A stretch of 64,000 bases of DNA. It comes from Pararhizobium antarcticum. GTDB lineage: Bacteria > Pseudomonadota > Alphaproteobacteria > Rhizobiales > Rhizobiaceae. Below are positions 44,151-53,883 of the stretch, one piece after another (within the stretch, counting starts at the first letter, position 1; each line of letters opens with the position of its first letter). The stretch covers positions 1 through 64,000 of the forward strand of contig NZ_LSRP01000140.1 in assembly GCF_001885585.1 (NCBI RefSeq), in the 5' to 3' direction. Under the pieces are notes generated by a model. It was not told the DNA's origin. It made no database searches and worked only from the letters and a program-made list of their open reading frames with translations. The position numbers and the translations under genes were made by a program.

Positions 44151-45344
44151 ATGCAGCCCATCGACCTTTCACTCGACCGCACACTTTTCATTTTCGGCAA
44201 CCAGACGCTGTCGCTCGGGCATGTCCTGCTTGCCGCTGGCCTGTTTTTCGGGATCGTGTTGCTTGTGTTCATCTCAGGCCTACGCAGGGCGGGCCGCCGC
44301 GCGGAAGAAGCGGACGCGCGGATGATGGCGCTGATTGCAGCTCAGACCGAAATGAAGGGGCGTATTGCCACGCTCGCCGATGTCTTCGGCACACGGCAGT
44401 CGGAACTCAACCAGTCGATCAACCAGCGCATCGACGGCATGACACACCGGATCGGCACCTCGATCACCGAACAAACCAAGGCGACCCACGAGAACCTGCG
44501 CCGGCTCCAGGAGCGGCTGGCGGTGATCGATACGGCCCAGAGCAATATTCAATCGCTTGCCAAGGACATGGCCGGCCTGCAGAGCATTCTCTCCAACAAG
44601 CAGACCCGCGGTGCCTTTGGCCAGTCGCGTATGGAAACGATCATTGCCGACGGCCTGCCGATGGGCGCCTATGCCTTCCAGACGACGCTCTCCAACGGGT
44701 CGCGCCCGGACTGCACCATCCGCATGCCCAATGACCAGCCGGTGCTGGTGATCGATGCCAAGTTTCCGCTCGAGGGCTGGAATGCCATTCGCGCCGCCGC
44801 CGATCCGGAGAAAGCCAAGCTCGCCTCGCAGCAATTCCGGCGCGATATGGAGGTGCATATCCGCGATATCGCCGGAAAATATCTGATCCCCGGCGAAACG
44901 CAGGAAACCGCCTTTCTCTTCGTTCCCTCCGAATCGATCTTTGCGGAAATCCACGAGCATTTCGAAGCGATCGTGCAGCGCGCCCATCGTGCCCGCATCG
45001 TCATCGTCTCGCCGTCACTGCTGATGCTGTCGATCCAGGTGATCCAGGCGATCCTGCGCGATGCACGGATGCGCGAGCAGGCGCATCTGATCCAGGGCGA
45101 GGTCGTGCGGCTGATGGAGGACCTGACGCGGCTGGACGAACGCGTCCGCAAGCTGCATGGGCATTTCCTGACGACGCAGAAGGATGTCGACGACATCCTG
45201 ATTTCCTCGGATAAACTCAAGCGGCGCGGCAGCCGTATCGAGGCGCTCGACCTTGCTGCGGCCGGACCAGAACCTGCCAAGGAAACAAAGCCTTTCGACA
45301 ACCGCCTGGGGCAATTGAAACTGCGGGTGGTTGACGAGGACTGA
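44151..45344 (+). CDS. rmuC: DNA recombination protein RmuC
   Basis: A 397-residue RmuC-family protein. One N-terminal membrane helix (HVLLAAGLFFGIVLLVFISG) is followed by a long coiled coil (about 45-145) and a restriction-endonuclease-like RmuC domain (about 150-350). SRPDCTIRMPN, VLVIDAKFPLEGW and ETAFLFVPSESIFAEIHEH are visible. RmuC limits rearrangement at inverted repeats in E. coli; recent work on homologues suggests a nuclease. It is divergent from def. The C-terminal tail (about 360-397) is variable. Confidence 0.93.
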   Translation: MQPIDLSLDRTLFIFGNQTLSLGHVLLAAGLFFGIVLLVFISGLRRAGRRAEEADARMMALIAAQTEMKGRIATLADVFGTRQSELNQSINQRIDGMTHRIGTSITEQTKATHENLRRLQERLAVIDTAQSNIQSLAKDMAGLQSILSNKQTRGAFGQSRMETIIADGLPMGAYAFQTTLSNGSRPDCTIRMPNDQPVLVIDAKFPLEGWNAIRAAADPEKAKLASQQFRRDMEVHIRDIAGKYLIPGETQETAFLFVPSESIFAEIHEHFEAIVQRAHRARIVIVSPSLLMLSIQVIQAILRDARMREQAHLIQGEVVRLMEDLTRLDERVRKLHGHFLTTQKDVDDILISSDKLKRRGSRIEALDLAAAGPEPAKETKPFDNRLGQLKLRVVDED

Positions 45345-45394
45345 GGGTCTCGGGCACTGTCCCGAAAAATCGACATTCGGGCGGGACATCTCAC

Positions 45395-46300
45395 ATGATC
45401 ACAGTTTTCGGCTCCATCAACATGGACCTGATTGCCACCACGGAACGCCTGCCCAAGCCTGGCGAAACGCTGGCGGGTACGGGGTTCAGCACCGCCGCCG
45501 GCGGCAAGGGCGCCAACCAGGCGCTGGCTGCCCGCCGGGCCGGCGCAACCGTCAGGATGGCCGGTGCCGTCGGTTCCGACAGCTTTGCCGATGGTGCACT
45601 GGAATTGCTGAGATCTGCGGGCGCCGACCTGTCTCTCGTCAAGACGGCGGCTCTGCCGACCGGAACGGCGCACATCACTGTTGCTGGCGACGGCGAAAAC
45701 GTCATCATCGTCGTTGCCAGCGCGAACGGCACGGTCAGCACAAGCGATGCAGAGACTGCCATCGGTTCGATGGCTGCCGGCGACATGCTGATGCTGCAGC
45801 TGGAAATTCCGGCCGAAGCGGTCGAGGCAGCGCTTGATGCCGCCAAGCGGAAGGGCGTGACCTCGATCATCAACATTGCGCCGCTCACCCCGGAGGCGGC
45901 AAGGCTCGGTCGCAAGGCCGACATCGTGGTTGCCAACGAAACCGAATTCGAACTGCTCGCCGGCGCGCAGGATCTGACGGACGCACAGCGCGAGGATGCC
46001 GTCCGCCGCCTGCATCAGGAAACCGGCCAGACGATCATCGTGACGCTGGGCGCCGACGGCGTGATGGCTATCCGCGCTGGTACCGTCTACCGCGCCAAGG
46101 GGCTGAAGATCGAACCCGTCGACACGGTAGGCGCGGGCGATACGTTTTGCGGCTACCTCGCGGCCAGTCTCGATGCAGGCCTTGCCTTCCCCGACGCCCT
46201 GCGGCGCGCGGCGGTTGCCGGCTCGCTTGCCTGCCTGAAGGCCGGCGCTCAACCCGCCATACCGGTGGCGGCGGACGTCGACGCCAAGACCCAGCCCTGA
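45395..46300 (+). CDS. rbsK: ribokinase
   Basis: A 301-residue PfkB-family kinase that phosphorylates D-ribose to ribose-5-phosphate with ATP. Signature 1 is AAGGKGANQALAARR and signature 2 is DTVGAGDTFCGYLAAS, with the catalytic Asp in GAGD. IVVANETEFELL, which also helps bind ATP, follows the family pattern. ATG 45395 begins MITVFGSINMDLIATTERLP. The nucleoside hydrolase gene 2.8 kb away would supply ribose, giving a plausible nucleoside salvage link. Confidence 0.93.
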   Translation: MITVFGSINMDLIATTERLPKPGETLAGTGFSTAAGGKGANQALAARRAGATVRMAGAVGSDSFADGALELLRSAGADLSLVKTAALPTGTAHITVAGDGENVIIVVASANGTVSTSDAETAIGSMAAGDMLMLQLEIPAEAVEAALDAAKRKGVTSIINIAPLTPEAARLGRKADIVVANETEFELLAGAQDLTDAQREDAVRRLHQETGQTIIVTLGADGVMAIRAGTVYRAKGLKIEPVDTVGAGDTFCGYLAASLDAGLAFPDALRRAAVAGSLACLKAGAQPAIPVAADVDAKTQP

Positions 46301-46686
46301 TTGAACAAAGGCTTGCTGTCGCCAGGACAGGAGGCAGCAGGCGTGTCTGCAAGAACGAGCGGGAGAGCTCGACCACCCCTGCATGCGGCAACACGCCACA
46401 CCCTGCAGCAATCCGTGCGGACGGTGTCTTTCGCAATCGGAACACCGGACGTCGTTGTCGCGGCAGGCCAGAGTGATCCTGCCCGCTGGTCATCAGATTT
46501 GCCATTCGCTCATTGGCCGTATTTTAATAAATCTTCACTAATATTGACGCTGAACGGCCTGCGGCTCGCTTTCCGAACGCGGCTTTCCGATGTCGGTCGA
46601 CATCTGGCGCTCCATGATGGGGCAAATCCCACACTCAGACAGCGACACTCCGCGACAGCGGAGACCACATCAATTCGGGGACCATC
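46301..46686. other. long leader region of the second chemoreceptor
   Basis: About 386 bases with no supported gene. It should hold the promoter of the downstream chemoreceptor. An AT-rich patch, TTTTAATAAATCTTCACTAA near 46520, is the likely promoter zone, but no clear box pair was identified. Confidence 0.45.
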
Positions 46687-49071
46687 ATGTTCAAGTTACA
46701 GGCCAGATCGCTTGCGACCAAACTCATCACCGTCACGGGCGGCACCATCGCGCTCGTCCTCCTGGCCTCAAACTTCGTGCTGATTTCGCAAACGCAGGAA
46801 CGGGTTTCGGAGCTGGTTTATGCCGACGCAAACTCGCAGGCCAAGGCCATCGCTTCGGACATTGCCGGCAGTGTCGGCGAACTCGCAGGTGCGGCCCGCT
46901 CGATGGCCGGGGTCATCGGCCTTGCCCATGAAAACAACCGTCTCGACCGCAAGGGCGTGATCGACATTCTGAGATCCAACGTCGAGCACAATGCCTTCGC
47001 ATTCGGCAGCTGGTTTGGCGAGGAGCCAAACGCATTTGACGGCAAGTCCGCCGAGATGAAGGGACAGGCCGAATTTGGCGCCTCGAAGGACGGCAGCTTC
47101 AATCCCTACTGGACAAAGAGCAAGACGGATGGCGGCATCAGCTTCTCCGCCTTTGATTCCGACTACGTGGCCGAATGGTACTCTCTTGCGGCCAAGAGCG
47201 GCAAGGGAGCCATGACCCAGCCCTATTCGGAAACCACGACGGGCACGGCGACATCGATGGCGTCGATTGCCTATCCGGTTCTTTCCAAGGGCAAGATGAT
47301 CGGCGTCAGCGGTGTCGATATTTCCCTGAAGACCCTGTCGGACAAACTTGCGCAGTTGCATCCATTCGGTTCGGGCCGCGTGACCCTGCTTTCACAGGCG
47401 CGAAAATGGCTGGTTGCCCCGGCGCCGGATCTGTTGATGAAGGAATATGAAGGCGCCGGTGCCGACGTCGTCAAGGATGCGCTGGCATCCGGCAAGCTTG
47501 GCCGCATCGAAAATCTCTCATTCGACGAAATGGGCTCGTTCGATCGCGTGGTCTATCCCTTCGCGCTGCCGGATATCAACACGTCCTGGATCGTGCTTGT
47601 CGACGTGCCCCGCTCCGCCATCCAGGCACCGGTGCTCGACCAGACCTACATGATGATCATCGGCGGGCTGATTGTTCTCGGCGCTGTTCTGCTCGGCCTC
47701 TACTTCGCCGTGCGCGGCTTCGTCCAGCGGCCGCTTGCCGGCCTCGTCAAGGATGTCGAAAATCTCAGCAACGGCCTCTATGCCTCGCCGGTCTCGGGCC
47801 AGCAGCGCACCGATGAAACCGGTTCGGTTGCCAAGGCACTCGAAGGGTTCCGCCATCAGTTGGCGGATGCAAAACGCCTCGAAGTCGAGACGAAAAGCGA
47901 GCGCGAGCAATCGGAACGGCAGCGTAGCCAGTCGGAAACCGAGCGCGCCGAAAGCAATGCCCTGCAGCGCGATATCGTCGCACGCCTCGGCATGGGTCTC
48001 TCGCACCTGTCCTCGGGCGATCTCAGCTTCCGCATCACGGATGAATTTCCCGGAGACTATGCGCAGTTGAAGAGCGACTTCAATTCGGCAATGGACAGCC
48101 TGGAAGAGACGATCCAGACCGTCAATACATCTGTCGTCAATATCGGCAACGGCACCAGCGAAATCAGCAATGCGGCCAACGACCTGTCGCACCGCACCGA
48201 ACAGCAGGCCGCAAGCCTTGAGGAAACGGCAGCGGCACTGGACGAACTGACCTCACAGGTCAACGCCAGCGCCGACAATGCCAAGATTGCCGCCAAGTCG
48301 GTCGAAACCGCCAGCAACGATGCCGAGCAGTCCGGCGAAGTCGTCCAGAAGGCGATTTCCGCGATGAAGGGCATCGAGCAATCATCCGGTGAAGTCAGCC
48401 GCATCATCGGCGTCATCGACGAGATCGCCTTCCAGACCAACCTGCTGGCGCTGAATGCCGGCGTGGAAGCGGCCCGGGCCGGCGATGCCGGCAAGGGTTT
48501 TGCGGTCGTCGCACAGGAAGTGCGCGAACTGGCGCAACGCTCGGCCAATGCCGCCAAGGAGATCAAGACGCTGATCAACACCTCGGCCGGTCAGGTCCGC
48601 GACGGCGTGGATCTTGTCGGCCAGGCAGGTGGCGCCTTGCACAAGATCGCCGACCAGGTCGTCCAGATCAATGGCCTCATCCGGCAGATTGCCGGCTCGG
48701 CCTCCGAACAGGCCGTTGGCCTCAAGGAGATCAACACCGCCGTCAACCAGATGGACCAGGTGACACAGCAGAACGCGGCCATGGTCGAGGAGACGACCGC
48801 CGCCAGCATGACGCTGAACGAAGAGGCGCGGGCCTTGAGCACGCTTGTCTCCCGTTTCAAGGTCGCCCGGCAGGGTCATTCATCGGCAGACATGCTGCGC
48901 AGCACCGCTGCCAGCATGCGCGCGCCTGCAAAGGCACCGAGCTACAGCGCGCCGGCCCATGCCGCACCGGCAAAGCCGGGGACGGCGCGGTCTGTCGCTG
49001 CGCCCGTCAGGGCTGCGCCGAAGGTTTCCGGCAACACGGCCCTGGCCCAGGACAGCTGGGAAGAATTCTGA
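46687..49071 (+). CDS. methyl-accepting chemotaxis protein with dCache-type sensor
   Basis: A 794-residue chemoreceptor. Two transmembrane helices (about 13-35 and 322-345) enclose a large periplasmic double Cache domain (about 40-315) with [12 protein letters not shown] and [17 protein letters not shown], so it likely binds a small organic ligand. A HAMP domain, a second HAMP-like linker and a signalling hairpin follow, with the tip [20 protein letters not shown]. The protein ends SWEEF, the CheR/CheB docking pentapeptide. An Ala/Pro-rich flexible tether (about 735-785) precedes it. ATG 46687 begins [14 protein letters not shown]. Terminated downstream. Confidence 0.94.
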   Translation: MFKLQARSLATKLITVTGGTIALVLLASNFVLISQTQERVSELVYADANSQAKAIASDIAGSVGELAGAARSMAGVIGLAHENNRLDRKGVIDILRSNVEHNAFAFGSWFGEEPNAFDGKSAEMKGQAEFGASKDGSFNPYWTKSKTDGGISFSAFDSDYVAEWYSLAAKSGKGAMTQPYSETTTGTATSMASIAYPVLSKGKMIGVSGVDISLKTLSDKLAQLHPFGSGRVTLLSQARKWLVAPAPDLLMKEYEGAGADVVKDALASGKLGRIENLSFDEMGSFDRVVYPFALPDINTSWIVLVDVPRSAIQAPVLDQTYMMIIGGLIVLGAVLLGLYFAVRGFVQRPLAGLVKDVENLSNGLYASPVSGQQRTDETGSVAKALEGFRHQLADAKRLEVETKSEREQSERQRSQSETERAESNALQRDIVARLGMGLSHLSSGDLSFRITDEFPGDYAQLKSDFNSAMDSLEETIQTVNTSVVNIGNGTSEISNAANDLSHRTEQQAASLEETAAALDELTSQVNASADNAKIAAKSVETASNDAEQSGEVVQKAISAMKGIEQSSGEVSRIIGVIDEIAFQTNLLALNAGVEAARAGDAGKGFAVVAQEVRELAQRSANAAKEIKTLINTSAGQVRDGVDLVGQAGGALHKIADQVVQINGLIRQIAGSASEQAVGLKEINTAVNQMDQVTQQNAAMVEETTAASMTLNEEARALSTLVSRFKVARQGHSSADMLRSTAASMRAPAKAPSYSAPAHAAPAKPGTARSVAAPVRAAPKVSGNTALAQDSWEEF

Positions 49072-49101
49072 CGCATAAAGGCCTTGGAACCAGAGAGGAA
49101 G

Positions 49102-49125
49102 ACGGCGCTTACGGGCGCCGTTTTC
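49102..49125 (+). terminator. intrinsic terminator after the second chemoreceptor
   Basis: ACGGCGC and GCGCCGT pair perfectly around a six-base loop, followed by TTTTCACG. It lies about 30 bases past the stop and between convergent genes. Confidence 0.8.
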
Positions 49126-49144
49126 ACGTTGGCAGCCTTGTCGG

Positions 49145-50089
49145 TCAGAGACGTGCAAGGCGCTCCGTCAAGAGATCAAAAAAGCCCTGGTCGTCGATGA
49201 AACGCATGACCTTTGCATTGTGTTTGCGGCCGGTCACCTGCCACCAGTCGACCACCGTCATGCCGAGGGTCAACTCGGACTTCGTCTCGATTTCGACGTT
49301 GCAATCGCGACCGGTGAAGAGTTCGGGCCGAATCAGATAGGCGATCACAGTCGGATCGTGCAGGGGGCCGCCATCGGTGCCGTATTTCTCGATGTCGAAG
49401 CGCTCGAAGAATTCCAGCATCTGCGCCATCGCAATCGCCGCAGGGGTGCCGATATCGGAGATCCTGCGGACCCGCGCCTTGTGGGTGAGAACGCGGTGCG
49501 TCACGTCGAGTGGCATCATGACCACCGGAATGCCGGACTTCAGCACAATGTCGGCCGCTTCCGGATCGACATAGATGTTGAACTCGGCGGCCGGGGTGAT
49601 GTTGCCACCTTCGAAGAAGCCGCCACCCATCATCACCAGTTCGCGGACCCTAGGCGCAATCTCCGGCGCCTTCTGCAGCGCGAGCGCGATATTGGTCAGC
49701 GCCCCGAGCGTGCAGAGCGTCACGGTGCCTGACGGCTCCGACAGAAGCGTCTCGATGATGAAGTCGACGGCATGCTGCGACTGCAGCGGCATCGTCGGCT
49801 CATCCAGTTGCGGACCGTCGAGCCCGGTCTTGCCGTGCACATGTTCGGCCGTTACCAGCGGACGGGCGATCGGCTTTTCGGCACCGGCAAAGACTTTGAC
49901 ATCACGGCGATTGCAGAGTTCGCAAACGAGCCTGGCATTGCGCGAGGTCAGCGCCAGGGGCACGTTTCCGGCAACGGCGGTGATGCCGAGCACCTCGATT
50001 TCTGCCGGACTGCCCAAGGCCAGCATGATCGCTGCGGCATCGTCCTGACCGGGATCGGTGTCGATAATTATCTTTCTCGGCTCAGTCAT
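49145..50089 (-). CDS. inosine/uridine-preferring nucleoside hydrolase
   Basis: A 314-residue Ca2+-dependent nucleoside hydrolase that splits ribonucleosides to base and ribose. The Asp-rich motif IIIDTDPGQDDAAAIMLAL at the N-terminus is diagnostic. GGGFFEGGNITPAAEFNIYV carries substrate-binding Asn/Glu. The active-site His in THRVLTH and DGGPLHDPTVIAYL complete the set. The cluster cannot separate purine- from pyrimidine-preferring types. RBS GAGAG precedes ATG 50089. Ribokinase on the opposite strand would use the ribose formed. Confidence 0.92.
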   Translation of the reverse strand: MTEPRKIIIDTDPGQDDAAAIMLALGSPAEIEVLGITAVAGNVPLALTSRNARLVCELCNRRDVKVFAGAEKPIARPLVTAEHVHGKTGLDGPQLDEPTMPLQSQHAVDFIIETLLSEPSGTVTLCTLGALTNIALALQKAPEIAPRVRELVMMGGGFFEGGNITPAAEFNIYVDPEAADIVLKSGIPVVMMPLDVTHRVLTHKARVRRISDIGTPAAIAMAQMLEFFERFDIEKYGTDGGPLHDPTVIAYLIRPELFTGRDCNVEIETKSELTLGMTVVDWWQVTGRKHNAKVMRFIDDQGFFDLLTERLARL

Positions 50090-50262
50090 CGCGCAGTCTC
50101 TCCCTGCCCTTACGCATTCAAATCAGAGGTGCGGACTATGATTTGACTGCCTGCCCGGTGCAAGCGGCTTGCGCTCATTGCACACAGCTACCATATTGCA
50201 CTCAACGGATGCTGCCGCGCAGGTCCGATACCTAGTCGCTTGAGCCTGCAAGGACTTCGCCG

Positions 50263-50694
50263 ATGAGCCGGATTACGCCCTTTACAAGCCCGCTTTTGCT
50301 GGGCTTCGACGCCATGGAAAAAACCCTCGAGCGCATCGCCAAGGGCAATGATGGTTACCCGCCCTACAATATCGAGCGCATTCGCAGCGATGATGCCCTT
50401 GGCGAGCCGGAGCGGCTGCGCATCACGCTCGCGGTTGCGGGCTTTTCCGAAGACGAGCTTGATGTGACGACGGAGGAAAACCAGCTGGTCATTCGCGGCC
50501 GGCAAAGCGAGAACGGCGAACGCGACTATCTGCACCGTGGAATCGCCGCGCGCCAGTTCCAGCGCGTTTTCGTGCTGGCAGAAGGCATGCATGTTTCCGG
50601 CGCCGAGCTGCGCAACGGTCTGCTGTCCGTGGATCTTATCCGTCCCGAACCTGTGCGCATGGTAAAGAAAATTAATATTTCGGTCCCAGAGTAG
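50263..50694 (+). CDS. small heat shock protein Hsp20/IbpA-type
   Basis: A 143-residue alpha-crystallin-type chaperone that holds unfolding proteins. The alpha-crystallin domain (about 38-135) has LRITLAVAGFSEDELDVTTE and ERDYLHRGIAARQFQRVF, with a C-terminal ISVPE in place of the IxI motif. An N-terminal segment with SPLLLGFDAMEK is typical of the IbpA class. In many rhizobia such genes are controlled by a ROSE RNA thermometer in the 5' leader; I could not recognise one in the ~170 bases upstream. A DUF1150 gene follows after 48 bases. Confidence 0.92.
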   Translation: MSRITPFTSPLLLGFDAMEKTLERIAKGNDGYPPYNIERIRSDDALGEPERLRITLAVAGFSEDELDVTTEENQLVIRGRQSENGERDYLHRGIAARQFQRVFVLAEGMHVSGAELRNGLLSVDLIRPEPVRMVKKINISVPE

Positions 50695-50742
50695 GAAGAC
50701 CGGCAGATTCCATATCCTGCCCGAAGCCACGGAGCGAGACCC

Positions 50743-51000
50743 ATGGGATACAGACACCTCAACGCAGAACTCACGAAGAACGACCTTGCACATCTCGGTG
50801 CCGGTGAGGTCGGCTACATTCGCAAGATGCGGTCGGATGAGGTCTCCCGCTGCTTCCCGGAAGCCCCCGACATGGATCCGGGCCTGGACCTGTGGGCGCT
50901 GTTCGGCGCGGATGGCACACCGATCCTGTTGACCGACAACCGCTCCAGCACCTTCTTCAAGGCCGCTGAAGACGATCTGCGCACCGTCAGCCTGCACTGA
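50743..51000 (+). CDS. DUF1150 family protein
   Basis: An 85-residue protein of unknown function restricted mainly to alphaproteobacteria. GEVGYIRKMRSDEV, LDLWALFGADGTPILLTDNR and the terminal VSLH match the family. It usually follows an hsp20 gene, as here, so a role linked to the small heat shock protein is likely. ATG 50743 is preceded by GGAGCGAGAC. It ends near the convergent trmB gene, without a visible terminator. Confidence 0.85.
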   Translation: MGYRHLNAELTKNDLAHLGAGEVGYIRKMRSDEVSRCFPEAPDMDPGLDLWALFGADGTPILLTDNRSSTFFKAAEDDLRTVSLH

Positions 51001-51056
51001 TTTTCGGCTGCCCTGCCTGATTCGCGCGCTTGACCAATCGCGACCAGGCCCGATTG

Positions 51057-51755
51057 CTAAAGCCTTCGGAACGTCAGATAGGCGGATTTGCGGCCCTCGC
51101 GCTTTGCCTTCGCCTCATATCGTGTGCTCGGCCAGCCGGCATAGGGCGTCAGCCAATCCGCCGCATTATCGGCCATCCATTCGAAAGCTGCGTGATCGCG
51201 GCAATGCTGCAGCGTCCAGTTGACATAGGTATCGATGTCGGAGGCAAAGCAGAACAATCCCCCCGGTTTCAGAACACGTGCAAACCGGTCCAGATTGACC
51301 GGCGAAACGAAGCGGCGTTTCCAATGCTTGCGCTTTGGCCAGGGATCCGGATAGAGCAGGTCGATCTGGTCGAGGCAGGCATCGGGCAGCCAATCCAGAA
51401 CCTGCGTGGCATCGTCATCGTGCAGGCGAATGTTTTCAGCGCCGCGGGCCTCGATCTGGCCGACCAGCTTGGCCATGGAGTTGACGAAGGGTTCGACGCC
51501 GATGAAGGCGGTCGCGGGGTTTTCGACGGCGCGGTGGATCAGGTGCTCGCCGCCGCCAAAGCCGATCTCCATGCGCAGACGGTCGACCTCATGGGCAAAC
51601 AGCGTGCGGATATCGGACGGCGCCGGCGATGCCAGATCGAGCTTATAGGCCGGCAGCAATGTCTCCAGATGCGCCGCCTGCTGCGTGCGCAACGGCTTGC
51701 CCTTGCGGCGGCCGAAAAAGGCCTCGGTGGCGCGGGTGCGGTGCGGTTCGGTCAT
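51057..51755 (-). CDS. trmB: tRNA (guanine-N7-)-methyltransferase
   Basis: A 232-residue SAM-dependent enzyme that makes m7G46 in the variable loop of tRNAs. [12 protein letters not shown] binds SAM, and [20 protein letters not shown] is the catalytic, tRNA-binding motif. The start is probably ATG 51755 ([20 protein letters not shown]), though GTG 51770 is possible. It is downstream of metK, which supplies its methyl donor; the gap is 97 bases. Confidence 0.94.
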   Translation of the reverse strand: MTEPHRTRATEAFFGRRKGKPLRTQQAAHLETLLPAYKLDLASPAPSDIRTLFAHEVDRLRMEIGFGGGEHLIHRAVENPATAFIGVEPFVNSMAKLVGQIEARGAENIRLHDDDATQVLDWLPDACLDQIDLLYPDPWPKRKHWKRRFVSPVNLDRFARVLKPGGLFCFASDIDTYVNWTLQHCRDHAAFEWMADNAADWLTPYAGWPSTRYEAKAKREGRKSAYLTFRRL

Positions 51756-51852
51756 TTCTTGGTCTTTCACGTGCAAAAGCGGACATTTCCATCCGGAAAC
51801 ATCCGCTTTACAATTTCAGAGGCCGGTGCGTCTACAGCGCCGTGGCCATGTT

Positions 51853-53115
<1,263 letters not shown>

Positions 53116-53187
53116 GCGGGAAGTCCCCTCAATGAAAAAAGCTTTGACCGTGGTACTGAGTCTGACGCCAAAAAACAAGCACACAAG

Positions 53188-53209
53188 GACATAAATATAT
53201 CTTTATATC
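53188..53209. promoter_or_regulatory. candidate operator upstream of metK
   Basis: GACATAAATAT and ATCTTTATATC form an imperfect inverted repeat (about 9 of 11 positions) centred about 83 bases before metK. Similar ATAAAGATAT-centred palindromes precede metK/ahcY in alphaproteobacteria and are attributed to ArsR-type SAM/SAH-responsive regulators. That link is from memory and inference. Confidence 0.45.
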
Positions 53210-53256
53210 AGCTTGGCGAAGACGATGGCAGTCCAACAGACAGCACGCCCCGGACA

Positions 53257-53288
53257 TAAAAAAAGCGGCTATCAAGCCGCTTTTTTTC
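53257..53288 (-). terminator. intrinsic terminator between praR and metK
   Basis: AGCGGCT and AGCCGCT pair around ATCA, flanked by a run of A and a run of T of about seven each. It lies 20 bases past the praR stop, so metK is transcribed from its own promoter. Confidence 0.92.
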
Positions 53289-53308
53289 AATTCTGGCTTG
53301 CGCCAGCC

Positions 53309-53728
53309 TTATTCCGCTTCTGCTTCGGCCGCGAGCGCCTTGACCAGGTCCACCAGCTTGCGACGAACCTTGGGATCGGCAATCTTCACAAACGCCCGGT
53401 TGAGCTGCAAACCCTCGGACGAAGACAGGAAGTCCACCACGTAATTCGAGCTCGAAGCTTCCGCCATGCCGCTGGCGCCGGTGGTGTTGTCGCCCGGGGC
53501 ATCTTCGAAGAAGAAGGAGACCGGAACGTTCAGGATGCTGGAAATGTTCTGGAGACGGCTTGCGCCAACGCGGTTGGTGCCCTTCTCATATTTCTGGATC
53601 TGCTGGAATGTAATGCCCAGGGCTTCACCCAGCTTTTCCTGGCTCATACCAAGCATGGTACGGCGAAGTCGAATCCGGCTGCCGACATGAATGTCGATCG
53701 GGTTCGGCTTCTTTTTATTTTCGATCAT
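53309..53728 (-). CDS. praR: XRE-family transcriptional regulator (PraR-like)
   Basis: A 139-residue Cro/CI-type regulator. The helix-turn-helix spans about residues 18-65 (GMSQEKLGEALGITFQQIQK, then GTNRVGASRLQNIS). NVPVSFFFEDAPG and the conserved C-terminus (RKLVDLVKALAAE) match the rhizobial PraR group, which represses adhesin and biofilm genes in Rhizobium leguminosarum and affects symbiosis in Azorhizobium. The position between lnt and metK also fits. The name is from family resemblance. Confidence 0.85.
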   Translation of the reverse strand: MIENKKKPNPIDIHVGSRIRLRRTMLGMSQEKLGEALGITFQQIQKYEKGTNRVGASRLQNISSILNVPVSFFFEDAPGDNTTGASGMAEASSSNYVVDFLSSSEGLQLNRAFVKIADPKVRRKLVDLVKALAAEAEAE

Positions 53729-53883
53729 GACGTTGTCCTAACACACACTGTTTCTGTTGATCCATGAATCTCGGACGTTCGCATGAGCCAACTACACGCC
53801 ACGGTGTGCAGTCGAATGAAACGGCCCCTAGCTCTGGAGAAGATCGATGGCTAATACCACTATGCAATTTTAGGGGTTTTTCG

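Noticed and set aside
53116-53308. SAM riboswitch upstream of metK
   Set aside because: No SAM-I, SAM-II or other recognisable aptamer core was found; the leader mostly consists of the praR terminator and an AT-rich palindrome.
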